Below are positions 42,479 to 49,898 of a stretch of DNA of 64,000 nucleotides, piece by piece. The translations under genes were made by a program, and so were the position numbers. The DNA comes from Roseivirga pacifica (lineage in GTDB: Bacteria > Bacteroidota > Bacteroidia > Cytophagales > Cyclobacteriaceae): assembly GCF_900111145.1 (NCBI RefSeq), contig NZ_FOIR01000001.1, positions 7,501-71,500 of the forward strand, read 5' to 3'. The number at the start of each line of letters is the position of its first letter. The stretch's first letter is position 1. The notes below the pieces were generated by a model. The model was not told where the DNA came from. It was given only the letters and a program-made list of their open reading frames with translations, and did no database searches.

Positions 42479-42945
42479 TATGATTTGTATTTGTTATAGG
42501 CGCTTGCCGGAATTTTGGATTTGAAATCGGTTTGCTTTTGTTGTGGTCTAACCCAGTCTAAATAGCCTTTTGCCCATGCATAAGCCAAACCAAGTGCCAA
42601 AACCACAATAAACACGAACATTTCTGTAATGGCAAACCAACCCCAAGCACCATCTGTTCCTTCAACCAAGTTTTTATCACCAAATACTACACTCCACGGA
42701 AAGAGGTAAATTATCTCCACCTCGAAAAGGAGAAAAATCAAAGCCACCACATAAAAGCGCATATTGAACTGCCCCCATGCATTGCCAATAGTATCTTCGC
42801 CCGATTCGTAGGTTGTTAGTTTTTCGTAATTGGGTTTGCTTGGTCGAATGATTCGTGCAGCAAAAAGCCCCACCGTTACAAAAACGATAGCGCCAATTAT
42901 AAAAAGTAAAATGGTACTAAACTCTGTTACTGAGGGTTCAATCAT
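42478..42945 (-). CDS. nuoA: NADH-quinone oxidoreductase subunit A
   Basis: A three-helix membrane subunit near the quinone chamber. [39 protein letters not shown] is the conserved loop and second helix (about 47-85), with the key acidic residues. 155 residues with a slightly extended C-terminus ([14 protein letters not shown]). Starts at ATG 42945, 2 bases after the stop of the LON-domain gene, so the two are in one transcript. Confidence 0.95.
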   Translation of the reverse strand: MIEPSVTEFSTILLFIIGAIVFVTVGLFAARIIRPSKPNYEKLTTYESGEDTIGNAWGQFNMRFYVVALIFLLFEVEIIYLFPWSVVFGDKNLVEGTDGAWGWFAITEMFVFIVVLALGLAYAWAKGYLDWVRPQQKQTDFKSKIPASAYNKYKS

Positions 42946-42947
42946 TA

Positions 42948-43595
42948 CTAAAAATTCAGCGGATCGTGATGCTGAAAATGACCGTTCATTCTTATACGCT
43001 CTTTGGCTCCCTCCATTTCTTTGATGATCGGGATGGCCAGCCTCATATGGTTGATCATATACTGCTGGCGTTGCGCTTCGCTGGGCATTTGCAGCATGTC
43101 GTACTCCTGTTCCAAAGATAGGCCTAATTTGTGAGCTAATTGAAAAGAATCGGTCATCAAATCTATGTCAAGCTCCTTTTCCATATGAATTAACTGCACC
43201 AGCTCCTTTGCCAGCGTTCTCAGCTCCGTCCATTGCCCATCAGTATGATCCACCACATTGGCAAGACGCTCAATTTGACCACCTGCATACAGTTTCCCTG
43301 GCGCCTTCTCATCAAAGTTTTTCATTTTAAAAGCACCGACACATTTGGTGAATATGTCCATCTCGCCTCCTGAGTACTGTTTTACAACCTCTACAACTTC
43401 CATTTCAGAACCGTAATCCAGTATTTTTTCGTGAAACACAGGAATACCAAAAGTCTTCTCTTCCACCACACACTCATTGATAAGCTGCTTATAACGTGGT
43501 TCAAAAATGTGCAGGTTGAGTTGTTCGCCCGGAAAGGCGACCAGCTTTAAAGGAAAGAATGGCAAATAATCCGTGTGCATAAAAAAACGTGTCAT
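42948..43595 (-). CDS. LON peptidase substrate-binding domain protein
   Basis: A stand-alone LON N-terminal domain without protease or ATPase parts. LPFFPLKLVAFPGEQLNLHIFEPRYKQLI is the domain signature (residues 11-39), followed by the beta part and a helical end (LGLSLEQEYDMLQMPSEAQR). Such proteins are common and mostly uncharacterised; substrate or partner recognition is likely. 215 residues from ATG 43595; ATG 43580 (MHTDYLPFFPLKLV) is a strong alternative, because the first ATG directly abuts the icd terminator. It heads the nuoABCD block. Confidence 0.85.
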   Translation of the reverse strand: MTRFFMHTDYLPFFPLKLVAFPGEQLNLHIFEPRYKQLINECVVEEKTFGIPVFHEKILDYGSEMEVVEVVKQYSGGEMDIFTKCVGAFKMKNFDEKAPGKLYAGGQIERLANVVDHTDGQWTELRTLAKELVQLIHMEKELDIDLMTDSFQLAHKLGLSLEQEYDMLQMPSEAQRQQYMINHMRLAIPIIKEMEGAKERIRMNGHFQHHDPLNF

Positions 43596-43597
43596 AT

Positions 43598-43624
43598 AAA
43601 AAAAGCCCCAAACGGGGCTTTTTG
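43598..43624 (-). terminator. Terminator of icd
   Basis: On the minus strand AAAGCCCC, loop GTTT, GGGGCTTT, then a T run. It is symmetric, with A/T runs on both sides, and ends 2 bases before the ATG of the LON-domain gene. Confidence 0.88.
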
Positions 43625-43625
43625 T

Positions 43626-44852
43626 TTACATGTTTTTCACAATTTCTTCTCCGAACTCGGAACATTTGAGGAGCGTGGCCCCTTCCATTAATCTTTCGAA
43701 GTCGTAGGTTACTCTCTTAGAAGCAATTGCCTTTTCAAGACCTGCATAAATCAAGTCCGCAGCTTCTTGCCAGCCCATGTATTCGAGCATCATGGCGCCT
43801 GAAAGAATAACAGAACCTGGGTTTACTTTATCTTGACCAGCGTACTTAGGTGCAGTACCATGAGTAGCTTCAAAAATAGCATTACCAGAAATGTAGTTGA
43901 TATTAGCACCCGGTGCGATACCGATACCACCAACAATAGCTGCTAGCGCATCAGACACGTAGTCACCATTCAAATTCAAAGTAGCAATTACAGAGTACTC
44001 AGCAGGTCTTAAAAGAATTTGTTGCAAGAAGGCATCTGCAATCACATCTTTCACAATTACTTTGTGACCATCCTTCTCAATGATTTGCCAAGGCCCACCT
44101 TCATAGTCAGTTGCACCGTATTGGTCTTTGGCCAGCTCATAACCCCAAGCTTTGAAAGCACCTTCGGTAAACTTCATGATGTTACCCTTGTGTACAAGCG
44201 TAACAGAATCCTTCTTTTGGTCGAAAGCATAATCAATTGCCCCTTTTACCAAACGGTGCGTTCCTTCTTCAGAAACTGGCTTAATACCGTATCCGGCAGT
44301 ATCAGGGAAACGAACTTTCTTAAATCTATCTGGGAAGTTTTCCTTCAAAAGGCCAGCAAACTTATCCGCATCTGCAGTGCCTTTTTCGAATTCTATACCT
44401 GCGTAAATATCTTCTGTGTTTTCACGGAAAATCACCATGTCGCAAAGCTCAGGTTGCTTTACCGGAGAAGGAGTTCCTTGGAACCAACGCACAGGACGCA
44501 CGCAAGCATAAAGGTCTAACTCCTGACGAAGCGCCACATTTAAGGAACGAATACCACCACCAACAGGCGTGGTCAATGGGCCTTTAATTCCCACCAAATA
44601 TTCTCTAAAAGCCTCCAAAGTAGCGGCTGGCATCCATTCGCCTGTTTCGTTAAAGGCTTTCTCTCCAGCTAAAACTTCTTTCCAATTTATCTTTTTTGCG
44701 CCTCCATAAGCCTTTTCAACAGCACTGTCGAACACTAGCTTAGAAGCTGGCCAAATATCTACACCTGTTCCGTCACCCTCAATAAATGGGATAGTCGGGT
44801 TATCAGGAACATTTAATACTCCGTTGTTTATGGTTATTTTTTGTTCACTCAT
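43626..44852 (-). CDS. icd: NADP-dependent isocitrate dehydrogenase
   Basis: Oxidative decarboxylation of isocitrate to 2-oxoglutarate in the TCA cycle. The isocitrate site is in [21 protein letters not shown], with the metal-binding Asp residues in the C-terminal half ([18 protein letters not shown]). [15 protein letters not shown] carries the Lys-Tyr pair that in the E. coli enzyme selects NADP over NAD. 408 residues, the E. coli-type homodimer length. Starts at ATG 44852 and ends at the terminator at 43598-43624. Confidence 0.96.
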   Translation of the reverse strand: MSEQKITINNGVLNVPDNPTIPFIEGDGTGVDIWPASKLVFDSAVEKAYGGAKKINWKEVLAGEKAFNETGEWMPAATLEAFREYLVGIKGPLTTPVGGGIRSLNVALRQELDLYACVRPVRWFQGTPSPVKQPELCDMVIFRENTEDIYAGIEFEKGTADADKFAGLLKENFPDRFKKVRFPDTAGYGIKPVSEEGTHRLVKGAIDYAFDQKKDSVTLVHKGNIMKFTEGAFKAWGYELAKDQYGATDYEGGPWQIIEKDGHKVIVKDVIADAFLQQILLRPAEYSVIATLNLNGDYVSDALAAIVGGIGIAPGANINYISGNAIFEATHGTAPKYAGQDKVNPGSVILSGAMMLEYMGWQEAADLIYAGLEKAIASKRVTYDFERLMEGATLLKCSEFGEEIVKNM

Positions 44853-44972
44853 TATTCGTGTCTTTTTGGTTTTTAGTGAATAAAGCTGCGCAATCTAACA
44901 AAATCTTTTCTCTATAAAATTGATAGGGAATAGATTTCCACCCGATTTAAAGGTTTATTAACGCAGGCGTTT

Positions 44973-45791
44973 TTAATAGCTTTCTTTTTCGTTCGGGAAG
45001 TCCTTCGACTTTACATCCTTCACATAACTCCCCACTGCCTCGGTAATCATGCTACCAACATCGGCATATTGGCGCAAAAAGCGCGGCTTAAACTCCTTGG
45101 TAATGCCGAGCATGTCGTGCATAACTAGCACCTGGCCATCTACGTGCGGCCCCGCACCAATGCCTATTACAGGAATGCTCACCTCTTCAGCCACTCGCTT
45201 GGCCAAATCTGCCGGAATCTTCTCCAACACAATTCCGAAACAGCCGCATTCTTCCAGTACTTTAGCATCAGACACCAGCTTTTCAGCCTCCTCTTCTTCT
45301 TTCGCCCTAACGGAATAAGTGCCAAACTTGTAAATTGACTGCGGTGTAAGCCCCAAATGTCCCATTACAGGCACTCCTGCGCTCAGTACGCGTATAATAG
45401 ATTCTTTGATCTCGGCACCGCCTTCCATTTTTACAGAGTGCGCACCAGATTCTTTCATTATTCTGATGGCAGAACGCAAGGCTTCGGAAGAATTGCCTTG
45501 GTAAGAACCGAACGGCACATCTACCACCACAAACGCTCTATTTACAGCTCTAATTACCGAACTGGCATGGTATATCATTTGATCCAAAGTAATAGGCAAA
45601 GTGGTTTCGTGACCAGCCATTACATTAGATGCCGAATCACCTACCAGAATAATATCCACACCCGCACTGTCAATTAGTTGCGCCATGGAATAATCGTAAG
45701 CCGTAAGCATGGAGATTTTCTCTCCACGATCTTTCATTGCTTGAATCTGGTGTGTGGTAATTTTCTTTATTTCTGACTTATGAATAGACAT
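44973..45791 (-). CDS. panB: 3-methyl-2-oxobutanoate hydroxymethyltransferase
   Basis: First committed step of pantothenate (CoA) synthesis: transfer of a hydroxymethyl group from methylene-tetrahydrofolate to ketoisovalerate. The barrel shows [53 protein letters not shown] and [14 protein letters not shown], containing metal and substrate residues. ATG 45791 is used: the longer open frame to 45845 lacks family resemblance and covers a near-consensus -7 box at 45810-45817. The protein from here is 272 residues, normal. No other pan gene is nearby. Confidence 0.96.
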   Translation of the reverse strand: MSIHKSEIKKITTHQIQAMKDRGEKISMLTAYDYSMAQLIDSAGVDIILVGDSASNVMAGHETTLPITLDQMIYHASSVIRAVNRAFVVVDVPFGSYQGNSSEALRSAIRIMKESGAHSVKMEGGAEIKESIIRVLSAGVPVMGHLGLTPQSIYKFGTYSVRAKEEEEAEKLVSDAKVLEECGCFGIVLEKIPADLAKRVAEEVSIPVIGIGAGPHVDGQVLVMHDMLGITKEFKPRFLRQYADVGSMITEAVGSYVKDVKSKDFPNEKESY

Positions 45792-45866
45792 AATCTTGAT
45801 TTGGGGCGGTAAATATAAGCAATATATAATGCATGCATATTGCACAGCACATTTGCGCCTTAAAAC

Positions 45867-45892
45867 AAAAAAGGAGCGAAAATCGCTCCTTT
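45867..45892 (-). terminator. Terminator of the lrp-pyrR-mscS unit
   Basis: On the minus strand AAGGAGCGA, loop TTT, TCGCTCCTT with a following T run; the hairpin begins about 24 bases after the mscS stop. Confidence 0.88.
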
Positions 45893-45915
45893 GAATGCTA
45901 ATATTTTAGGCACGC

Positions 45916-46734
45916 CTATTTCTCGTTATAAATATGTACGTCCCTTTGTGGGAAAGGGATAGAAATACCTTGCGCATCAAACTCCTTCTTCACTTTTTCG
46001 ATCATATCGAAATTTAGGTTCCAAAGCTCAGCTGTATCTACCCAAGCACGAACTGTAATGTCCACACTGCTATCGCCCAAGTTTCCAACTCTTACAAATG
46101 GTGCAGGATCTTTGTGTACACGTGGGTCGGCATCTAGCATGTCGGCAATAATTTTCTTTGCCTTTTCAAAGTCATCTTCATAACCAATACCAAACACTTT
46201 ATCCCAGCGTCTTTTTGGCTCATGGGTTACGTTGGTAATATTAGCTCCGGCAACAGCGCCATTGGCTAAATAAATAATCTTATTGTCCACTGTTCTTAAT
46301 ACAGTGTTTATAATAGTAACTGCGTGTACTGTACCCGACTGACCATTTACCTCGACAAAATCACCTGCCTTAAACGGTTTTAATGTTAGGATAAGAATTC
46401 CACCTGCGAAGTTCGATAGCGAGCCCTGCAATGCCAAACCTATGGCCAAACCAGCAGCACCAAACACAGCAATAAAACCAGAAGTTGGGATGCCAACAAT
46501 GCCAATTACAGCAAAAATTAATGCTGCCATTAGGGCTACATTAGCTACACCCCTTAGTGTAGGAATGATAGTTGGGTCGACTTCGCGCTTTTTGAGGGTT
46601 TTAACAAAACGACTTACAATAGCCTTTACGATAATTCGACCAATAATGAGCACTGCAATAGCACCCAAAACTTGCAATCCATACTCAAGAATCACCTCAG
46701 AGAGCTGATCCCAATGCTTTTTGATTTCTTCCAT
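45916..46734 (-). CDS. mscS: Small-conductance mechanosensitive channel
   Basis: Releases solutes on hypo-osmotic shock. Three membrane helices: LQVLGAIAVLIIGRIIVKAI, GVANVALMAALIFAVIGIVGI and the pore helix GFIAVFGAAGLAIGLALQGSLSNFAGGILIL with the Gly/Ala packing pattern. The middle beta domain (FKAGDFVEVNGQSGTVHAVTII) and the C-terminal cage domain follow. 272 residues, similar to E. coli MscS. ATG 46734 is chosen over the TTG one codon earlier. It is the last gene of a unit with the lrp-like and pyrR-like genes upstream. Confidence 0.94.
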   Translation of the reverse strand: MEEIKKHWDQLSEVILEYGLQVLGAIAVLIIGRIIVKAIVSRFVKTLKKREVDPTIIPTLRGVANVALMAALIFAVIGIVGIPTSGFIAVFGAAGLAIGLALQGSLSNFAGGILILTLKPFKAGDFVEVNGQSGTVHAVTIINTVLRTVDNKIIYLANGAVAGANITNVTHEPKRRWDKVFGIGYEDDFEKAKKIIADMLDADPRVHKDPAPFVRVGNLGDSSVDITVRAWVDTAELWNLNFDMIEKVKKEFDAQGISIPFPQRDVHIYNEK

Positions 46735-46764
46735 CAATAGTAAAAATTTAAGGTTCTGCGGAAT

Positions 46765-47268
46765 TTAATATAAAAAAGCGGAATAATCATCTTCCGTAAG
46801 TTGAACTTCTATATGTTCTTCAATAGTAGTGGCCAGTTCTAGGCCTTTGTAGTCTACCGCTATAGGAAAACGCTTATGACTACGATTTACCAATACGGCT
46901 GTCTGAAGTTTTTCGATGTTCAACTGCAAGAATGGATCAAGGGCGTAAATCATTGTTCGGCCAGAGTTTAGCACATCATCAACCACTACAATATGTAAAT
47001 GCTCCTTATCGGGCAATGTAGATAGGTTAACATGCGGCTGGCTACGAGCAGCCTTGTCCATTTCCACTTTGATTAATTGAACCGGTATGTCGGAAATTTG
47101 TTCGAGCTCTTTCTTAATCAGTTCAGAAATTTTAAGCCCATTAGAATCTATACCAACCAGAAAGATCTGATTAGCAGTATGGTTTTGTTCATAAACCTGA
47201 TAAGCCATTCTTCTAACAATTTGTAGAATCTGTGACTTATCAAGTATCAGTTTTTTTTCCTTGCTCAT
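46765..47268 (-). CDS. Phosphoribosyltransferase, PyrR/uracil-PRTase-like
   Basis: A type I phosphoribosyltransferase. The PRPP motif is VVVDDVLNSGRTM, and the hood and dimer segments (VGIDSNGLKISELIKKELE, LVNRSHKRFPIAVDYKGLEL) look like the PyrR family, which in some bacteria binds pyr mRNA and regulates pyrimidine genes. No pyrimidine gene is close, so an enzymatic salvage role is as likely. 167 residues, starting at ATG 47268, 3 bases after the stop of the lrp-type gene upstream. Confidence 0.86.
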   Translation of the reverse strand: MSKEKKLILDKSQILQIVRRMAYQVYEQNHTANQIFLVGIDSNGLKISELIKKELEQISDIPVQLIKVEMDKAARSQPHVNLSTLPDKEHLHIVVVDDVLNSGRTMIYALDPFLQLNIEKLQTAVLVNRSHKRFPIAVDYKGLELATTIEEHIEVQLTEDDYSAFLY

Positions 47269-47271
47269 AAA

Positions 47272-47748
47272 CTATTCAGGAATAGGCATCACTTTGCTGT
47301 CCTTGAAGGTAGAAAGGATGACCATTGACTGCAAGTTGTCTACCACAGAAATGTCGCTCACTTTTTCGAGCATAAGCTTTTGGTAAGACGAAATATCTTT
47401 TGCGATGATCTTAAGCACAAAATCGCCAGAACCGGTTACGTGATGACACTCAATCACCTCATCGATTTTATTGATCTCATCCATAAAGATGTCAATGTTC
47501 TGCTTGTTGTGTCCTTTTAGGGTTACGTATACAAAAGTGCTTACCCCCATTCCGATTTTATCGGTATCGAGTTTAGCATGGTAACTTTTGATAATCCCTG
47601 AGTTTTCGAGCTTTTTTACACGCTCCAAGGTTGGAGCAGGAGAAAGACCAATTTCTTTAGAAAGCTGCGCGTTTGTAATCTTTGCATTCGATTGAAGAAT
47701 ATCTAGAATCTTCCTGTCGATTTTATCCAGTTTCAAACTACTATTCAT
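47272..47748 (-). CDS. Lrp/AsnC family transcriptional regulator (second copy)
   Basis: The winged helix-turn-helix spans IDRKILDILQSNAKITNAQL and LSKEIGLSPAPTLERVKKLE, followed by the RAM domain (VIECHHVTGSGDFVLKIIA). 158 residues. It is clearly a paralogue of, but different from, the Lrp at 15898. It is the first gene of a unit with the pyrR-like gene and mscS. A-rich minus-strand sequence before the ATG at 47748 contains near-consensus -7 boxes (TACCTTTA at 47771-47778). Its targets are not evident. Confidence 0.92.
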   Translation of the reverse strand: MNSSLKLDKIDRKILDILQSNAKITNAQLSKEIGLSPAPTLERVKKLENSGIIKSYHAKLDTDKIGMGVSTFVYVTLKGHNKQNIDIFMDEINKIDEVIECHHVTGSGDFVLKIIAKDISSYQKLMLEKVSDISVVDNLQSMVILSTFKDSKVMPIPE

Positions 47749-47827
47749 AGCAACAAAATATAATTTTGCGTAAAGGTAATATATTCAAATAATATTTTAA
47801 ATAAACTCTGCGAGAATGTCTGCACTT

Positions 47828-49015
47828 TTATCTTTTACGCCTCACCTCTTTTTTGAGTTCTCGAGCGCGTTCATTTAGCGATTCTTTCCGCTTGGTATTG
47901 TCCCGAATTATATCAATTCGTTCCAATGCAGGCTCATATTCGGCTCTTTCAATTTCTCTTTCGGCCAAATAAAGCTGCGAATATAGGTAGTATCCCGACT
48001 CAGAGTCATTAATATTTTCGGTATAATCTATTACCATTTGGTAATATCGCTCGGCCGCTGGCCAATTATTGCTACTGCGGTAGTCATGCGCCAAGAAAAA
48101 GGCTGCATAGCGCCCGCTTATTTCTTCGTAGCCGGTTTGTTTAGCAACCACCCTATTTAGTATTTCTTGAGAAACTGCTGCTGCCTCCTTGTATTGGCCA
48201 GCAGAATAAAGCATGCGTGCATAAAACCGGTGGAAATACGGGTTATTAGGGTACTTTTCATAGATGTATTCTGAAAGTCTCAGCGCCTCAAAAGTCTCGT
48301 TCATATCGAAGGCCTTGATACGCATAAGAAAGTAAATGGCCTCCATGCGGGTATAAAAAGCATTGGTGGTTACTTTCTCCAACTGCTCAATTCCTAACTC
48401 TTTATCGCCCTTCGGAAAAAAAGCCAGCACTGGCCGAAGTAAAGGGTAGGTTTCCTTAATGTATACCGAGTAATAATTGAACAGCCCATCCCCAAACAGG
48501 ATCTCGGGACTGAAATCTTCATTTCCTCTAATTTCATTCAAGTATTTAAGCGCCAATCGTCCAGCATTAGTGGCCTTACCCCAGTTGTGCTTCTCGGAAT
48601 GATAACGCCCTACAAACCCATAAGCTCCAGCCAAAAAAAACTCAGCCTCCATGTTATCTTCATTCACATCGAGCATATTTTCAGCTTTCTCAATGGCCTG
48701 ATCCATATACGCTAAAAACTCATCGCCCAGCGGAGTTTCCTTATCTAAATTGGGCATCATTTGCCACCAAGTGCTTATACCAAACAGGAAATACGGCAGC
48801 GGATGCTCGGGATAATTGTAGCGCATCCAATTGAATTCAACCTCGGCCTTATGAAAGTCGAAATTGTACATATCGTCAATGGCATCGGTAATCTGCAATT
48901 GCAAAGCCATATCTAGCAACAAGTATTTGGTGCTGTCGTTTGGCGACTGTGCCTGACCAGTATTCAGGGCTGTAATACAGAAAAAAAGCAGAAGGTATTT
49001 CTTCAAAGACTTCAA
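47828..49015 (-). CDS. Exported TPR-repeat protein
   Basis: A signal peptide (KKYLLLFFCITALNTGQAQS) is followed by about 370 residues of helical repeats with TPR character (FHKAEVEFNWMRYNYPEHPL, FHRFYARMLYSAGQYKEAAA, AAERYYQMVIDYTENINDSE). The C-terminus is strongly basic (RERA-type run ending KKEVRRKR). A periplasmic or envelope scaffold is likely; function not recognised. The open frame reaches 49144, but a -7 box (TACTTTTG, 49023-49030) and the signal peptide point to TTG 49015 as the start. It is divergent from the membrane protein gene at 49166. Confidence 0.78.
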   Translation of the reverse strand: MKSLKKYLLLFFCITALNTGQAQSPNDSTKYLLLDMALQLQITDAIDDMYNFDFHKAEVEFNWMRYNYPEHPLPYFLFGISTWWQMMPNLDKETPLGDEFLAYMDQAIEKAENMLDVNEDNMEAEFFLAGAYGFVGRYHSEKHNWGKATNAGRLALKYLNEIRGNEDFSPEILFGDGLFNYYSVYIKETYPLLRPVLAFFPKGDKELGIEQLEKVTTNAFYTRMEAIYFLMRIKAFDMNETFEALRLSEYIYEKYPNNPYFHRFYARMLYSAGQYKEAAAVSQEILNRVVAKQTGYEEISGRYAAFFLAHDYRSSNNWPAAERYYQMVIDYTENINDSESGYYLYSQLYLAEREIERAEYEPALERIDIIRDNTKRKESLNERARELKKEVRRKR

Positions 49016-49022
49016 TTTGGGG

Positions 49023-49030
49023 CAAAAGTA
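49023..49030 (-). promoter_or_regulatory. Candidate -7 box TACTTTTG for the TPR protein gene
   Basis: A minus-strand match to TAnnTTTG, 7 bases before the TTG at 49015. It implies a very short or absent leader and decides against the longer start at 49144. Confidence 0.45.
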
Positions 49031-49165
49031 ATTCCGTTGAGCACTTCTACCATGCGCTGACACATTTTTCTTATAACGTGCGTCAATTAATTGTAGTTTA
49101 GCAAATGCTAAGATTGCCGAGCAAACATTCGGCAAAACAGCCATTGACTGATAGAATACTAAAGG

Positions 49166-49810
49166 ATGCCAAGAGAGTTTAGCGAGTTAGAATTAAAAGC
49201 ACGAGGTTACTTTAACCTCGACAAGCGCATGTTCTTTATTGTCATCTGCGTGCTCAACTTTCTAATAGTTTTTATTCAGCAAAATTTCATTGTAGCAGAA
49301 ATTGCCGCCTTTCAGTTTTTAGAGGGCACTCAAATGCTGATATTCCAAGTAATCGCTAAATTAAAATTACTGGGCATTCCGCTAATGTATGCACTTAAAT
49401 TTACGGTGGTTGGGTTTATTCTATACACTGGGTGCTTTATGTGGGGCTATAAAGTTAGCTATGCCAAAAGCTGGCAAATAGCCATGTTTGCCGAGCTTAT
49501 ATTCTTTCTGCCCAAAATTCTAAAAACGCTTTGGTTCTTGTTTTTTGTAGGCGACCCAACCTATTGGGACTTCCAAGCCTTCTACCCTTTTTCCATTATG
49601 AACTTTTACAATCATGAAGCGGTAGATCAACGGTATTGGTATTCTTTTCAGGCTCTAAATATTTTTGAAATAGCCTATTGGGTAGCCTTAACTTATGGGG
49701 TAGACTTTGCCGCTCGCAAGAAGAAATCGGTTGCCAATGCCATCGTTTTAACCTCTTACATTCCGCTTTTCATTTTCTGGCTTTGGTTCTATGCGGCAGT
49801 GTACGACTAA
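49166..49810 (+). CDS. Multi-pass membrane protein of unknown function
   Basis: Five or so membrane helices are visible: MFFIVICVLNFLIVFIQQNF, LMYALKFTVVGFILYTGCFM, MFAELIFFLPKILKTLWFLF, NIFEIAYWVALTYGVDFAA and VLTSYIPLFIFWLWFYAAVY. The N-terminus PREFSELELKARGYFNLDK is cytoplasmic and charged. I do not recognise the family with certainty; the architecture is Yip1-like but no diagnostic motif is seen. 214 residues. It lies 88 bases upstream of the DUF2723 gene on the same strand and may be co-transcribed. Confidence 0.72.
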   Translation: MPREFSELELKARGYFNLDKRMFFIVICVLNFLIVFIQQNFIVAEIAAFQFLEGTQMLIFQVIAKLKLLGIPLMYALKFTVVGFILYTGCFMWGYKVSYAKSWQIAMFAELIFFLPKILKTLWFLFFVGDPTYWDFQAFYPFSIMNFYNHEAVDQRYWYSFQALNIFEIAYWVALTYGVDFAARKKKSVANAIVLTSYIPLFIFWLWFYAAVYD

Positions 49811-49898
49811 GCCATAAGCCTTTGGGTCTCAGGATTAATATTTTTTAACCTGCTTACCGCCATATTTTTACTATTTTCACGCCTTAATACTCAAATAG

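Noticed and set aside
44019-44519. A 166-codon plus-strand frame opposite icd
   Set aside because: It is antisense to a strongly conserved enzyme gene; the product is a composition shadow.
47751-47778. Plus-strand TAATTTTG upstream of the second lrp as a promoter
   Set aside because: It would drive transcription antisense to the TPR gene with no plus-strand gene to serve; the match is probably by chance in A/T-rich DNA.
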